64,000 bases of DNA from Balanoglossus misakiensis. Taxonomy: Eukaryota > Hemichordata. The stretch is from the NCBI GenBank assembly GCA_040954595.2, contig CM082584.2:11284001-11348000 (forward strand), in the 5' to 3' direction. Under the pieces are notes generated by a model. That model saw only the letters and a list, made by a program, of their open reading frames with translations, did no database searches and was not told the origin of the DNA. Position numbers and translations under genes: made by a program. This document shows positions 12,193 through 26,000 of this stretch, one piece after another (the first letter of the stretch is position 1; the number at the start of each line of letters is the position of its first letter).

Positions 12193-15100
12193 GGTTCAAT
12201 AAAATGTGCGACCCGTACCGCCGGTAATATACAATACACAAAGTAATACTCAACCAGCAGTCTAAACACTGATAGTACAGATTGAAGTGTACCTGTGTAG
12301 TGTGTGGTACACATTTCTCTCGCACTTAAAATCGACGGCGACTCTTTATGTCAAACTAGTCCAGGCTACACACCAAAATCATAAAAGACCGTTTTGCCTG
12401 ATTTCATCTTTTCAAGTAAACCCGACGGATCTCTGATACAACTTTCCTGACGGAGTACGATATTTTTCATCGGCGGCAAACGAACGGAACACGTTCGATC
12501 ACACACTGCACTGACTGTGTTTATAGAATTGGGTTTTGAAGCTACGTGAGTCTCGATCAGCGCCAGGGCGTCAAAACACAAGGTACGTCGGTCTTTAAAT
12601 ATTGTCTCGAGGCTAATGGTTTTTTTTATTATATGTATATTTCAGAATATCATTTGGCCCTGCGGTGTCACTGAGTTAATACTCTGTAACGTTATAATAT
12701 GCCCCGGGCGATGCCTGCCACTCAGACAGTCTGAGTAGTATAGTTTTTTTCTGTAGACATGGCAAACAGCCGTCATGGCATACCTCAAGCGCCGTCTCCC
12801 GCGTCCGACCGCGGTTCTATGTTCACATGATGTTTCTCCACTTCTCAGTAGCGGCGGGAAATTTGATGGATCGGACAGTTATCACACAAGAAAAATCTAA
12901 TTTGATTTTTAAAACACGATCTTCGTTGCTGGGTACTCTTGACACGTGAATCGCATACACGCACTGACCTACAACATGCGCCACCGGTCGGGCGCGGACA
13001 GGCGCTGTTGGATTGAGTTGTCATCTACGGTTATCAATGTGAAATATTAATAATCGATGATGAAGCATACATATAGGAGGTCTGCGATCGCGCGTGACCG
13101 CATTATTGCATCATTAATAAAAGTTCGCCTTTCAATATTTGCTGAACTGTGTGTACGATATCAAACATATCGAACACACAGACTGATCTGAACGGATGCG
13201 TGTCTATTTGGAAATCACGACCGACGCACGTGTACGTACGCGTACAGACCCTGCAATATACATATTCTGGTGTCAGTTTCCGAAAATCTCACTGAAAGTG
13301 ATCACCTTGGTCGACCTGTGGCACGCACAGGCCACTCACGTGATCCTCTGCAATAATAGCTTGGAATACTTGTAGTTCATTCAATCTTTCTTGACTGACT
13401 GACTCACTCACTTGTGCCGACTGAACGGAGACTGTGGAAGGCGGGGCAACCCTTTAGTGTTTGTACTGAATGGGACTAGCCTATAGCCTGGGATTGCGAA
13501 AACTCGGCTTCTATTGAGGGCAATGCGGCCGTGAGATCTAATAGGCCTAGATCCATCCAATCCGCTTCCTTTACCTGAGTCGAAGTTTATCCATGTTTTA
13601 CAAGAGGTAAGATATTACGTCATCTGGACTCTAGTATAGTTGGGACACACGACTGAAACTCAACAGGAGATACGGTGCGTTATTTCAAACATTGTCCACA
13701 GGGCAATAAATTATATCGTTGCCTAAATAGGATGTTCTTCAAGGAGTTGTATACGTGTCTTAAGGACCATCGCCGCGCGAACAACGTCATCATTGGTCAT
13801 CCTTGTTACTTTCTTCACAGAAAAATTGCCGGTTGTTGGGGAATCATTTTTTGCCGGCAAAAGAGCTCTAACGCACGGTGCTATTTTCATTGGAAATTAA
13901 TGATCCATATTTAGTCGCCGAGTTTGCCATCAACAGGAAATGGACGTGCAGAAGAGCAGGCATTGGGAATATTTTTGGTCAAATTTGTGTTTGTCGGGGT
14001 TTTGGTGCGCTTCCCATATTTAACCACGCCCACACCAACGTACCTGTCAGCTATTAAAATACCGGTACTTAAAGTTCACGTTTTCCCCGGTTCACTGTAT
14101 CAACCAGTATACTAGTAAATCGTGTTTATTAATAATTTTTATTCATAAGCGCTGGCGGGATGTCTAACTTAACTGCTATAATAAGAATGAGCTCAAAATA
14201 AGTCTACGCAAGCTGTAACTACGAAATTAGTTTTAAAAAGATCTGTAGACCTATTTATATTGAAATGTTATAATATCCTATGTAGGAAGTTGGACAGCGT
14301 ATTAGCATGTAAAATTTTCGTTAATTACAATCTTACTAGTTTTATGAACAATTTTGCTATGGAAACGTAGTCGTAGACGTAATCCGCTTTTACGCGCTCA
14401 GTAGTTTTCTTCGCAAAAAGGGGAAACGTCGTTTCCGTTATTATAGCGCATAAACTTATGGTAATGTGTACATCCATGCAGTGCACAGAGTAAAGTGCGT
14501 TCGGTTTTCTGAATTTTATATTTCATATCCCTGCATATCAAGCTTCAATTCTGTTCTAAGGCTCAATATGGTCGAACCAAGTAATGCGACAATACCGACG
14601 GGAAAAATCGCGATTGCATCATGTTTCCACGCACGCGTCGCCGTAGTTACGCATGCAATCAACGAGCTAAAGGAGCTAGCCGGTGCGATATTTTGAAAAT
14701 CAAAGCACGTTCGCGTGTCAGACATGGATGAATCTTGGAAATCTGCATGTGTTTTATTACTCATTTAGAACAGATCATTCCAAACCAAACCACAATTACA
14801 TGATTGTCCTGAGACAAAACCCGAAACCCGGACACAATCTTGATGAACTCGGCCAGTGGTATAGGCTGACGTCTGAACAAGTAAAGTTCAGTAGAAATCA
14901 TTGCAAACATTTGGCACTCGTGACATCTTAAGATTAGATGGCATGTACATCTGCTGAAGTTATATCTACCCTCTCAATGAAAAAGTTTATACGTTAAGCG
15001 CGAGAATTGCCAGTTCCGGTGGAATCCGATGTCCCACCGGAAGAGCAATAACCAAGACTGGCATATCATTCCATTTGTCACACAAAACGATGTAAGGAGC

Positions 15101-18100
15101 GAAGGACACGGGATCAAGGTCACAATACGTTAATAGTTCTGGAAATGTAAAATAAAAGTAGTTCCTTATTTCAGTCCCAGCTGCATTTCTTGTGAAACTG
15201 GAAATCTTAATGCAGTCAGTGCGATTCTAGGCGCGATTTTTGTATATTGTAAATTCTGCCAAGGAGTTTAATACGAAAACATTATTATTCACATCTTGAT
15301 GAAGTTAGTGGTCTCTCGGTAATGGAATTTAAGATATGCTGGTATGAATGGGAGTGCAGTCTAGTGATGCGTCTATATGGCCTATTTGTGGTGACCCTTG
15401 AGATAATTAATGGGGAAGATGTTTGCGGAACTCGAGATCTGATGACATGATCTGACGTGGACTCGTCGCGTGGGGGGGGGGGGGGTGAGAAAATTTATTT
15501 TCTGAGAACGTTCAGCCTGCGGGTTCGCCGTCGGTCCCCCGCGGGCGACGTGTCTGTCGACAGCCGGGTGCTTGTACTAATGTTGCATAGTTTACTGTCA
15601 AGTCGTTAAACATTCCCGGCACGCACCATTGACGACGGAGAACCACGTGAGCGTCATCATCCCGTGACGGCTGCAGTGCTTAACATCTTTTCAACGCCAA
15701 GACGAATGGGATGGGAGGAACCCGCGCCATCTCCAATACCGGCTCGTGAAAGCGTTGATGGGAACACGCCACCGAGTCGGAAAGTGGTGTGATGTCCCCC
15801 GATGCAATGAGAAGCCAGCTTGTTAATAGGCATCACCACGACGGCTCGTCTGATTGATGTATTTAAATATTTTAATGCTCAGGTTAGGTAAATACAGGAG
15901 AAGTGTTCTCTGGAAAGAAAATTTAGGAATGATACACGAAAAATTCGACGACGCGGAGGATTGAGTAGTAGGTATGTCTCCATAAACATTATTTATTTTC
16001 TAAAGTATCCTACTGGGTTTTTACATAATATAATTCATCGAAGTAAAGGTCGCGCCCATCGCTGTCAGTTTCTCGTCGCAAGTTCAACGAGTGGAACCAG
16101 AAAAATGCGTATAATATTTCCGGATCCAATCGACCGTGTAATAGATCTATCCGGTACGTAATAAAATCCACATTTGGCATTGCTATTTTACTGTTCGGAA
16201 TTTGAACTGAATATCGCGATATGTCATAAAACTTCTAAATGTGGGCGCTGATGAAGTAGTTCAAGGACTTCTTATTCTGGCGGTAAAGTAATGGGGGGGG
16301 GGTAACATAAAGATATTATTTGCGATGAACGAGGAAGAAATGAATATCGGTTTAGCGTGTGGTGGCAAGCACTGTAACTTCAACGTCACATAATCACCAT
16401 ATGGTGATTTTTTAGGCCAGGATAGCGTCCTATATATAGTGCAAATCCCCACATGCCTGTCCGATCATGCAGAAACAATAGTTCGCTTATAAATGTGGTT
16501 TCTAACTGGTGAACGCTGTGAATGTAATGATACCACAAGGCAGATGCATTCTTCCTTGAAGGGCTGTGCTTGGAAATGTCGATGTAGGCCTAGTATGCGT
16601 GCGGACTTTGTGAGGTGATGAAGATGGACATATGAATTGCTGATTGCATGTATGTTGCGATACGTACACAGTTAGTGCTTTTTGTCTCCTCCAAGATGAC
16701 CAAGTTCTCCGCATGCTAAAAAAAAATTGAAAAGCGGATTGGCGAAGCACAAAAGTCTGCCGCCATGAAAGAAAAATATTTATGTTCACACATTAACCAA
16801 AGATGTGACAACAGTCTATTTGTGACAGAAGAAACAGAACAAAAGCAGATAAAAGGTCGATGGTTATGACGTAATCAGGTGTTTCTCTTCCATTGAAGTG
16901 CTGATGTGTAGCTTTTGTTCATATGTACGAACCACAACGCATTAGATGACCCCTGTCGGCTGAATACTAACGGCGCGAAACAACAGGGGTTGTTCAAAAT
17001 GTGTATAGCAAAGAGGACCCCTGCATAATAAATGTACAGGTACGTACGTGCACTAGCTTTTGTTCGCCAACCACTTCAGTTCGGCTGAACCCGTTTTACG
17101 TAATTGCCCGATTGACGTTAGCACTTAGCATATAAATCAGAATCGCCAACGATTGTGTTTGATATTTTAATATTTCCAAATGGTTTCAGTTTTGGACAAG
17201 GCCAGGAGTATCAGCACCGTTTTGTGTGTGTTCATGCATACGTGTTTGACAAAATCTAGGGACTTTGAACTGTACGGGCGGAGAGTGGGGCTGGCAACGA
17301 TGTTCCAAGGGTATGTTAAAAGTTTGTATTTTGTGGCTTGCGGTGAGTCTGTTGAAAGGTTATGGGGGAGTACCTAGTGTGCAGGGGATAAGTCATCTCG
17401 TATATATATCATTTTCCACAGTGACAGATAGATATATAAAATGAATATAGTGTGTCATAACCTGGTGTTTAAAATGTCATTCAACGCATACAAGCGCGGA
17501 CTTTGCAAGGAACTGGGGCTAGAATTAACCAAGCTAGTTTGACCCTCTACGTCGCGTCGAGTCAGTGCAGCGCTGACGTCCGTGTAAGTTTTAATCAACC
17601 CCGAGAAACGTTTCTTTGTTTTACTGGCTTCGTGTCAACAGGTAAGTTTGTTTCTAGGCGTGATTGTGATAAGCACTTGTATGTTTTGCGCTAATCGGAG
17701 CCTGGGTCGGCTCGGTTTGCGTGGATTGCGCGTAGATGTGTATGCGACTTAAGCGGTGCCCAGGTACCTGCGTCTTCTACAAATGACTACCGTTATATGC
17801 GACCCAGAGGTGGAGACAATTGGCCGAGACCAGTTTCCGCCATACGCGCCTACTGTTTTCTCTAATCCGCTAATCTGGAAACTCTCCCACACAAGTCAGC
17901 TTGTAACGGTTCCCTTGTTTGCCAAGTCTCCCTAATCGCTCCGGCCGATTGCGCTTGCGGTCTGCTCGACCCGTCACATCATCGAGCGCTTAGCGGCTGC
18001 GTCGCAGGTGTCAGTATATTGTGGTACCAGCATTGTTGTTCTTCTTTTGTGTGCCATCGGACCCTATGCCGCATTTTGTCCAAGCCTTGTAGAAGCGGAG

Positions 18101-20734
18101 CGTTTCACGTGAAGCTATAGTCTTTAGCGTTGTGCTGCGATTAACAAGACGTGCCTTGTTTCTTTGTGAAAACAGCCTCTCGCAACGACCACCAACACCT
18201 TCCCAGTGTCTTTAAACACTACAGGTGCATTGGTATGGTCATAGACCACACATAGACTGATCTTAAAATACAGCCGATTGCCTTTGGGAAATTTGCCAAA
18301 TTGTGTACCTTTAAAAGAAAAAGCGAGTCGGTTATTCACCGCGGGCTTACACAATGCTCGTGGACGTCGGGATGGACGAACGCAAAAGTGCTTTCATTTG
18401 TGAAATACTGATTTAATTGGACACTTCTCTCGTGGTCACATGACACCCTGCTATAATCCAGCGTTCACTTTCACCCTTGATTTGGCGGCTAGGTAGTCCA
18501 CACTGCTGCCAGTACTCGGTTGTTTTAATTAACCTCTTGGTGCACAGCCAGGAGAGACTTGATACCATTGGAAACGGTATATCCCCGTCCACGGGTCTGT
18601 TGTCTGTTGGAGCTTTCAAAAAGCGCAGATCCGGCGGAGTTGTGTGTATAACAAGGAGAACTGCGCAGAACAGGTTGTTCACTGAACCGTCGCTTGCCGC
18701 AGAAGGATAATACAAGTCCCCGCACTCTATATGAACTATGTCTGCTGGTTCCCGACTTCGATATCCAATTCAGATTTTTGGTCAACGGTAGGTTCAAAGC
18801 GTATATACACGGTCTTTTTTCTTGAATGTACAGCGCTGAAAGTCAGCGATGTGCACGCGGCGGCCAGTAGTATACTCATGACATATAAACCACAAATGCC
18901 CATAATATTGATTTTGTATTATGGCCAACCGAAGTCGCGTGTAAAAACTTTGTCCGTTCAGTATTTCCGGTGGCTGTTGTGCCAGTGTGTTGGGGAAAAA
19001 TGCTTGCACGATTCATTGAAAAAGACCACGAGCATAACTTCACGTAGGCAGGCTAACTGACCGATCGACTGACTGGAATTTTGAAAAGAAACAGTGCAGT
19101 GGTACTCATTTTACGTCCTTGTGCTGGAATTGAACCGGTGACATGTGTACATTGTCAATACCAGATCACCGTCACCTCGGCTCCCAGGGTGTGATGATAG
19201 ACGCAGTCCAAGAATTCATCGCCGTGCCTTGATCGACGATGGCACTTTTAAGTGAATTACAAGTTAGAATTGCCTTAAAACACTGGTTCGATGATCTTTT
19301 AAAGGGCTACCATGTCGATTCCCCCTTGAAAACACTGGGGATATGGTGTCTTCTCTGTACACATTATAGAACACGACGAGCCTCTCGTTTGCACTGCGGG
19401 AAACTGCTCTCACACCCCGGGCGCAAAAGTATGCATGAGTGATCGCAAATGTTGGAATTACCCGTAGCGTAAAATCGCACAAGAATACCTTTTACTCTGT
19501 ACAACTTCGTCGTTGTTCTCCTCTATAGCCACACGTCCTTTCACACTTTGGATTGTCGGGTTCTCGTGTAAGCGACTCTGTGTCTACTCCTAGATCAGGT
19601 CGTTGATGCGAAGTGATGGAATGGATTACAGAATCGGTCAGTTTTTAGTTGCGCTGGGGTTTTGAATCATTGTTACACTGAAAACTGGCCCTATCAATAT
19701 AATTTTGTGGTGTTTTCGTTATAAGGACAAAAACACTACTACCAAGCAGTTGTAAGAGAACCGCTGGAGAAACCAGGCCAACTCTGAGAAAAACAGTTTG
19801 TATTAATCTGTTATCGATAATGGGGATTCTTGGCCCTCGTGATGTCATCTCTTTTTTACTTTCCTTGGATTTCTACAAAGCGAGCGGGAGAGATCAAATC
19901 CCGGGGTTTACTTTGTGATTTGTTGTGTCCGTCTTTGAGCTGCTGCGATGCGTTATATCTTGGCCGATGCCGGTTTATCACAGCATTGATTTTTATAGGG
20001 TCTCCCAACACGCTTGATTGAGCTTAGTCTATAGCATTAACAAATCTGCTGGTTCCGATTGCCTTCCGCACATAAACTTGATTCAATACCCTTTATGTAA
20101 GCATTGCCGTTCTTTGAGAACCTTCGTCGCTCACAGTTGATTGTATCGATCGTGATCTGAATATAACTTTGTGTTATAGAACAAAATATCAGAAAACAGA
20201 AGACACTATTCGATTAACGGCACCAAAAAAGCTCATTTGCTCAGCCTTGTTTGACACACAATGACATTTGTAATCTACACGGCGTCCCCAAGGAAAACGG
20301 CCATGCACGTACCGCAAGTCAACAATTGACAATATAAACAGAATAAGTGAAAAATTAGCAAGACTAATTCGGTGTCACAAAAGTGTGGTAGCCGCTTTTA
20401 CGGTCGCTTCTTTTGAAGTCTCACGGACACCTGTGGAATCGTAACAACATTCGCCTACTGCGCAAGTCGCCCGCTCCACTGAAAAACTTTTTCAAAAGAG
20501 TACATTAGCGCCCTCAACGTACTTTTACACTATCCTTCCTCTGCGCTACTGTACTGCCTTACGTGTTATTCCTATGGTGCGTAAGACAAGGTGATAGAAA
20601 GTATTTTGAACGACTGTGCAAGTGCTGCAAACTGTTAAATTCTAGCCAGGAGTGCCTTTGGGGGGACACGTTTCCTTTTCCCTAAAGAACTTGGGCGTCC
20701 ACGCTCGTGACCAACACAAAACGCAACTTTACCT

Positions 20735-20757
20735 CACGTCACGTCACGTCACGTCAC
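20735..20757. repeat. cacgt tandem repeat, a cluster of CRE half-sites
   Basis: About four and a half units of a five-base repeat read tcacgtcacgtcacgtcacg and on. Each unit presents CGTCA, the half-site of CREB/ATF factors, so this is either a small microsatellite or a homotypic binding cluster 2.2 kb upstream of the ADAMTS start codon. Confidence 0.6.
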
Positions 20758-21792
20758 AATGTGTAGCCCTACAGCCTTTTGAAAGTATAAATTGACTTCA
20801 TTGTGATACGACGAAAAGCGATGACGTTGTTTCGCAGCAGTAGCCTGACCCAACCAACTTGACAACTTGCCCAGAGGAAAGAAAGACGAGGTTAAGGTAA
20901 CAGCTTTTTGGTGCATTACACTTGCAGCTTGGTTTTGAACTTTAATTACTTTTGCTGGACGACATGGGCAGGGTCAACGTTAATAAAAAACGACGTTGCA
21001 CGGACGTGAATTTTTTGCGCGGAAACGACGGAGTTAGGACTACGTATATATCAAATTTCCTTTGGGATTTTCTTGGCGCTGTATTGCGACTTTAGCCTTG
21101 GGAAAGTTTGTCGTCGCACAAAACGACGGGACTGTGTACGGGACACGACACAAAAGAACGGAAGATACGGGGATGATTTCAAAGGCCCTGATTAAACGCA
21201 TCCCGCCCTGGAAGTATTTTGGATTTTTCAGAATTTACAAGGTCACCAAACTTTTCCGCGTCCCACTTTTTTTCAGAAACAATGATGGAGGAAATCACCA
21301 TCTATTGTAATTAAAGGACCCATAGTAATCCATAGCTTGGGTTTCATTATATTTTAAAGACAGTTGTATACCAAATGTATACAAATAGTTGCTTTTTACC
21401 AGTCCACAGAATGCTGTATCTAGAATTCTTTTGCTTTTGTGTATTGAATTGAAACTCGGACGGCGAATACAATTGAGCGACAGTTTACCTGGCTGGATCA
21501 GGTAGCAGACGTGAAAAGTGCGCATTCATTCTGTGAAGGGGGTACCGGTTGTCTAGGGTAAAAGGTAAACATTGCCACATGCTCGCTGTTCTTGTTACAA
21601 CCCTTGGCTACACATACGCATGTGACGGGTGAGAGGCCGGCTGCGTGCAGGTTCAACTCGACGACGCGAACGACGACGCGTCGACGCGCGCGTCCACGAC
21701 CGGATATCCTTGGCAGCGCCCACGTTGTATGATTTCACCCGCCTGGGACGCTTCGCGACACTGATCGCATCCGTTAAATGCGCACTTTAGCC

Positions 21793-21800
21793 TATAAATA
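21793..21800 (+). promoter_or_regulatory. TATA-like box, candidate ADAMTS core promoter
   Basis: The sequence tataaata sits in a CpG-rich stretch (21.6-21.85 kb) 1.1 kb upstream of the start codon. A start site near 21825 would give a long leader containing several upstream ATGs, or a leader interrupted by an intron. Confidence 0.3.
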
Positions 21801-22935
21801 CGACCGCGAAAAACTTCACACGTAAACTCCAAACCCAGAACGTTGCTGCAGCCCGAGAGACCGTCCTATCCTATCACAGCGTTAGCTGATTACCAGCTTT
21901 CAGCACACTCGATAACGTCCTGTTTATTAATTGTCGTCTGCACCACCGCGCCGCTGCAACGCGCGACATATGCTCGCACAGGTAGTATGAACTCATTTCT
22001 TTTCTGACCGATTTGTAACCCCGCTGTTCGCTGTTGGCACGCATGTTTATTTAATTTAGATATTTTCAAGGTTGCAAGGGCAACGGCGCGACATTTACTC
22101 CGTCGTTGTCGAGATCGAGCGTCGAGCAATTTTAGCGGGAACCATGGCGATTCCCATGGCGTATACGCGCGTCCATGGTCATAGCAACAGTGCAATTGAC
22201 CATGGTTTCGCAAGTAGTTGTTCCGTCACACTCATAGAAAGAGACACTGTGTTCCGTGTCTGTATAGACAGGTATGCATCTGGGCTGATATTATAATGAC
22301 TCGGCTCTTGGCGGTAATTTTTTCCCATGGTCGGTATACAACTTCACGGTATTGGACGGGAAGGTACCGGTAGGAGTGTCTCGGGAGCTGGGTGGTAGTT
22401 GTTTATATTTGGGTATCGCATGTCCCAATAAAACCAAAGCAAGGGAGCCGGGAACTTCACTTCGAAGGACGACGTGGAGCTGTTCGGTTCCTGGTCCTGA
22501 TCGAGAGAGTGTTGTAGGGAGAAGTGTCTATATATATGGTGCAGTCTTCTTACAACCTGTTTTTGTTTGTTTCTTTCCTGTTTTTTTCAAATGCCAGTTC
22601 CGTCGAGACAGACGAGAGGTTAAAAAAGAACCACTGTTGAACAGGAATTCTGCCTGGGGCTATTTCGAAAGGAGGCACTGCCTGCCCTGCCATGTATGGG
22701 AGATCGGTGCAGGATAGCTAAACTGTGAACGCAGCCAATTGGAGTGCCCCGGCGAACAATGCTGCAGAGGGCCAATTTAGTCACATTCACCGAGTCATTA
22801 CCAGGATAGCTCCAACTTCTCGACCACTGCGAAATTCTAGTTCCAGTTCTGTGTTTGCTGGAGAAGATCCTCATGAGTAAATTTGTGAGTGGACCACATG
22901 TAGTGAATGGGACTCTTCTGAACTGTAGTGAAATT

Positions 22936-23038
22936 ATGGGAATTCGTAATATATTATGGAACTTAATATTGGTGTGGATAGTTTGTGTTCACCTGGTGAC
23001 TGCCAACCTGTCCACAGCCAAGTACTCTTTTGAGCAAG
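22936..23038 (+). CDS. ADAMTS6/ADAMTS10: ADAMTS coding exon 1 (signal peptide)
   Basis: Residues 1-34. [16 protein letters not shown] and the following CVHLVTA form a signal peptide, probably cleaved after Ala23. The donor is gtaagt. It ends after the first base of a Glu codon that the next exon completes. Confidence 0.85.
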
Positions 23039-26000
23039 GTAAGTGGCTCTTTCCTGATCTTCCTGTAGTTAAACTTTATTAAGTTATCATACAGAAGTGC
23101 CAACCTCAGCCTGAAGAAATGATGGAGTGAAGGAAGCACACTGAATGTGAGATCTCTACCCCAGCCCACAACCCCCTCCCCCAGTTGCACAGGAACAGAG
23201 ACTCAAGTCAGTTTCAATATCCCCCAAAGCTATCCCGATACAATCTCTGCTTGAAAAGCCATACACATCTGTGAGAATTGTTTCACACACGATACGACCC
23301 ATTTACCTGCAAGTTGAGGTTTTTGCTCCCTCAATATTGAACTGTGGTTCATAGTTCTATCAATAGTCCCCAGCTGAGAGTGCATGGTCTGTTAATAGTG
23401 TCCAGAAAAAAAAATCCCCTGCAGGCAGACAAAGTGACTGGTGCATTAAATTCAGGTGGAAATTGACTGACCCCGCAGTTAAGTTTATCCCAGGTTGATT
23501 GTTTCTCTCTCTCTCCTTCCTTTGTATACAGAACAACTTATGGAGTCATTGGAGAATTATCAAATCACGACGCCCATGCTAGTAGACCACCAGGGAGACT
23601 TGATTTCCTATGACTTGATAAACAGCAGAAAGAGGACTCCACGGAGCATTGGTGCAAATGTGCACAAAGATGTTGATAGGCAATTGTTTTACAAAGTCCC
23701 CGTGTACAACACAGATTTTCATTTAGATTTAAAAATCAACTCTGCCCTTGTGTCCGGCAAGTTTCGAGTCGAGTATTGGGACCACAAGGGACTCAGTTGG
23801 AAACACAACACGCACGATGCCTGTCATTACATTGGACATATTAAAAACCATCCCAAGTCAAGTGCTTCTGTCAGCAATTGTCGCGGTCTGGTAAGTATCA
23901 TTTTTTTCTCTAATCATAAGAATGGGCCTGTGTGTTTGTAACTTGTCTCTTCACAGCTGGGTTCCTGGGACTTGTGCGTATGACGTTATATGCTTGACAA
24001 GGCAGCTCTTGGCTCTCAAAGTGGATGTCAGCAGAAAAGTTTTTTTTCTTCAGTGGACCAACTTTTTTTTCACTTATAGGAGTGTGCCTGGAAGGTTTTT
24101 CAGCTGCAGTAGAACCCTGTATGACTATATAAAGAGAAATTAGAGCAAAACTGATAATGGGGCGAACTTATACCCTGAAGCATTAATGGGTGGATAAATT
24201 TAAACAGGAAGATGTTAATCAACTTAATTAGTTGACTGTTAATTTATCACTGTTGTTCTGTAATTAGCATCATCTTGTTACCAGGAGACCTGGTGGATAA
24301 TTACTTGTTCCCAGTTGGCCTGATTTCTGATGGGATCACCCTTTTCGGGTGAAAATTGAGCCGTGGACCCGCAGCAGAATGACCCTTGCACTTTACAGCT
24401 GACCCTGGTGGAGTTTTTAGCGAGCCTGGCCTTGGGTTGGCAAGTGTCTTTCTTTTTTTTCGGGAACAGCTTAACAACTTGTGAAGTGGAAATGGCTTTT
24501 ATGGTGTCTTCTAAGGCAAATAATGGCAACTGTCAACAGCTATATGTCTGTTTGCGTTTGATGTGCCTTGTTCATGTGGCTTGCCCTGGCCGTGAATAGG
24601 TCGCTTGAAAGTGGTGGCTATTTAAAAGGATGGCTGGGTAGAGCACAAGAAAGATACAGCCTAGAAATCTGTATTCAAATGGGATAATACTTTTTTATGT
24701 GAACCAGAAAGGAAACACCACTGTTGTTTACAGACAGGATGTGTACTCTACAGTCACTGGGTCTAAACCTTTCACCCTATTTCCCAGCACATAGGTCCAT
24801 CCACTCTATTGGTAGTGGCAGGGTTGGACCTAAGTTTTGTTAGTAAAAAGGTTACATTGAGAAATAATTTCTGTTGCTGCAAAAAGTAATATGCCAGAAG
24901 TGATCCAAACGTGTAGAGTTGTCCTGTCAGAAAAGCCGGCTGATATTGGTGACTCATGTCTAGTGGTGGGATTGTCTACATTACGTCACAGAAGTGGTAT
25001 TAGTTAGATCAACAGTCCAACACTCCAATACACACTCTGTAACGTTTCAAAGAGATACCGGGCACAGTGTGGATTATAAGATAGTGTGTCGTTTAAATCT
25101 GCCAAGCATAAAAGACTCTGTCTGCTCTTTGAGGATTCTGTGTGTTCTCCTCTCTGTTGTCTGTCTGGGGTCGGTGTAAATTTGCACTCAGTCAAACGGG
25201 CATGTTGCTTGATTGTCGGACAAACGAACGTGTGTTTGAAATTGTCCAGAATGATTCTTGTTCAGGCAGAACTCCAAACATATAGATGTCTTTGAGAAAT
25301 TCCTTGAGTCAATACAAAGTGCTGACTGGTAATACTCATTCAGACTTGGTTGGTTCCGTGTGTGTGTGTGCATGACTTGGATCATAGTTTGCTTAGACTA
25401 CAACTGGTCTATGTTGGTGTTGAAACTGTAAATCTGCCCTCCTGGTTTGAAACTTTTTTGTTCTCTACACCCCACCCCCATTTGCACACCTATCATAACA
25501 GTGCTGAGACTGAAATCTATGCTTTCAATACATGCAGATAATTCTATTGTGATGCAAAATATTTAATATATGCAGATTATTCTAATTTGATGCGGAATGT
25601 TTAATATATGCAGATTATTCTATTGTGATGCAAAGTTTATAACCATGGCTGTCAAACTGGCCCTCTAAATCATAGAACTTTTGTATTCTACGCAAGTTTA
25701 TTCACTTTTACAATGACAAATGTATATTGACTGTCCACTCCGCAGTGGATAAAATTAAGTATTGATGGCAGATATCGGAGTTAAGTCGTCAGATTATACA
25801 CAAACCCCTGGGTACAATAAAACCAGTGTATCTATTGGGCAGTGATGGATGAGGGACATATTCTATATGTGATGCAGCATCACCATGGCAATGTGCACAC
25901 ATTCTAGTCTGTGAGATCAGTTGTAGTTCCCCATGCGCCAAAGTAATGATCAGAATAAATCATTTTAGAGTGGAATTATTTCCTTCTTGGTTAGATTTGA

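Larger units (their letters stand above)
12170..22935. other. 10.8 kb intergenic region with regulatory potential
   Basis: I recognise no protein exon here. CpG is denser than elsewhere, notably around 12.1-13.5, 15.4-15.85, 17.5-18.0 and 21.6-22.2 kb, consistent with the divergent TRAPPC5 and ADAMTS promoters. It holds G-runs (15472-15485, 16293-16302), a cacgt tandem at 20735-20757 and a TATA-like box at 21793. Strong splice-donor-like sites such as caacag|gtaagt near 17641 could mark 5' UTR exons, but nothing here proves that. Confidence 0.5.

Noticed and set aside
19110-19195. Minus-strand box B-like ggttcaattcc with a box A-like stretch upstream, resembling a tRNA-derived SINE head
   Set aside because: The arms do not pair as a tRNA, there is no second copy in the window to define an element, and no A-rich tail is seen.
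22352-22717. 121-codon frame just upstream of ADAMTS
   Set aside because: It has no ATG start, no recognised domain and lies where a 5' leader is expected.
22873-22935. Upstream in-frame ATG for ADAMTS adding 21 residues
   Set aside because: The 22936 ATG gives a normal-length signal peptide. The extension puts polar residues before it and has no family counterpart, though I cannot exclude it.
24765-24837. Possible further copy of the ~90 bp element (aaacctttcaccctatttcc)
   Set aside because: Only the first end and a short ggtcca segment fit; too diverged to call.
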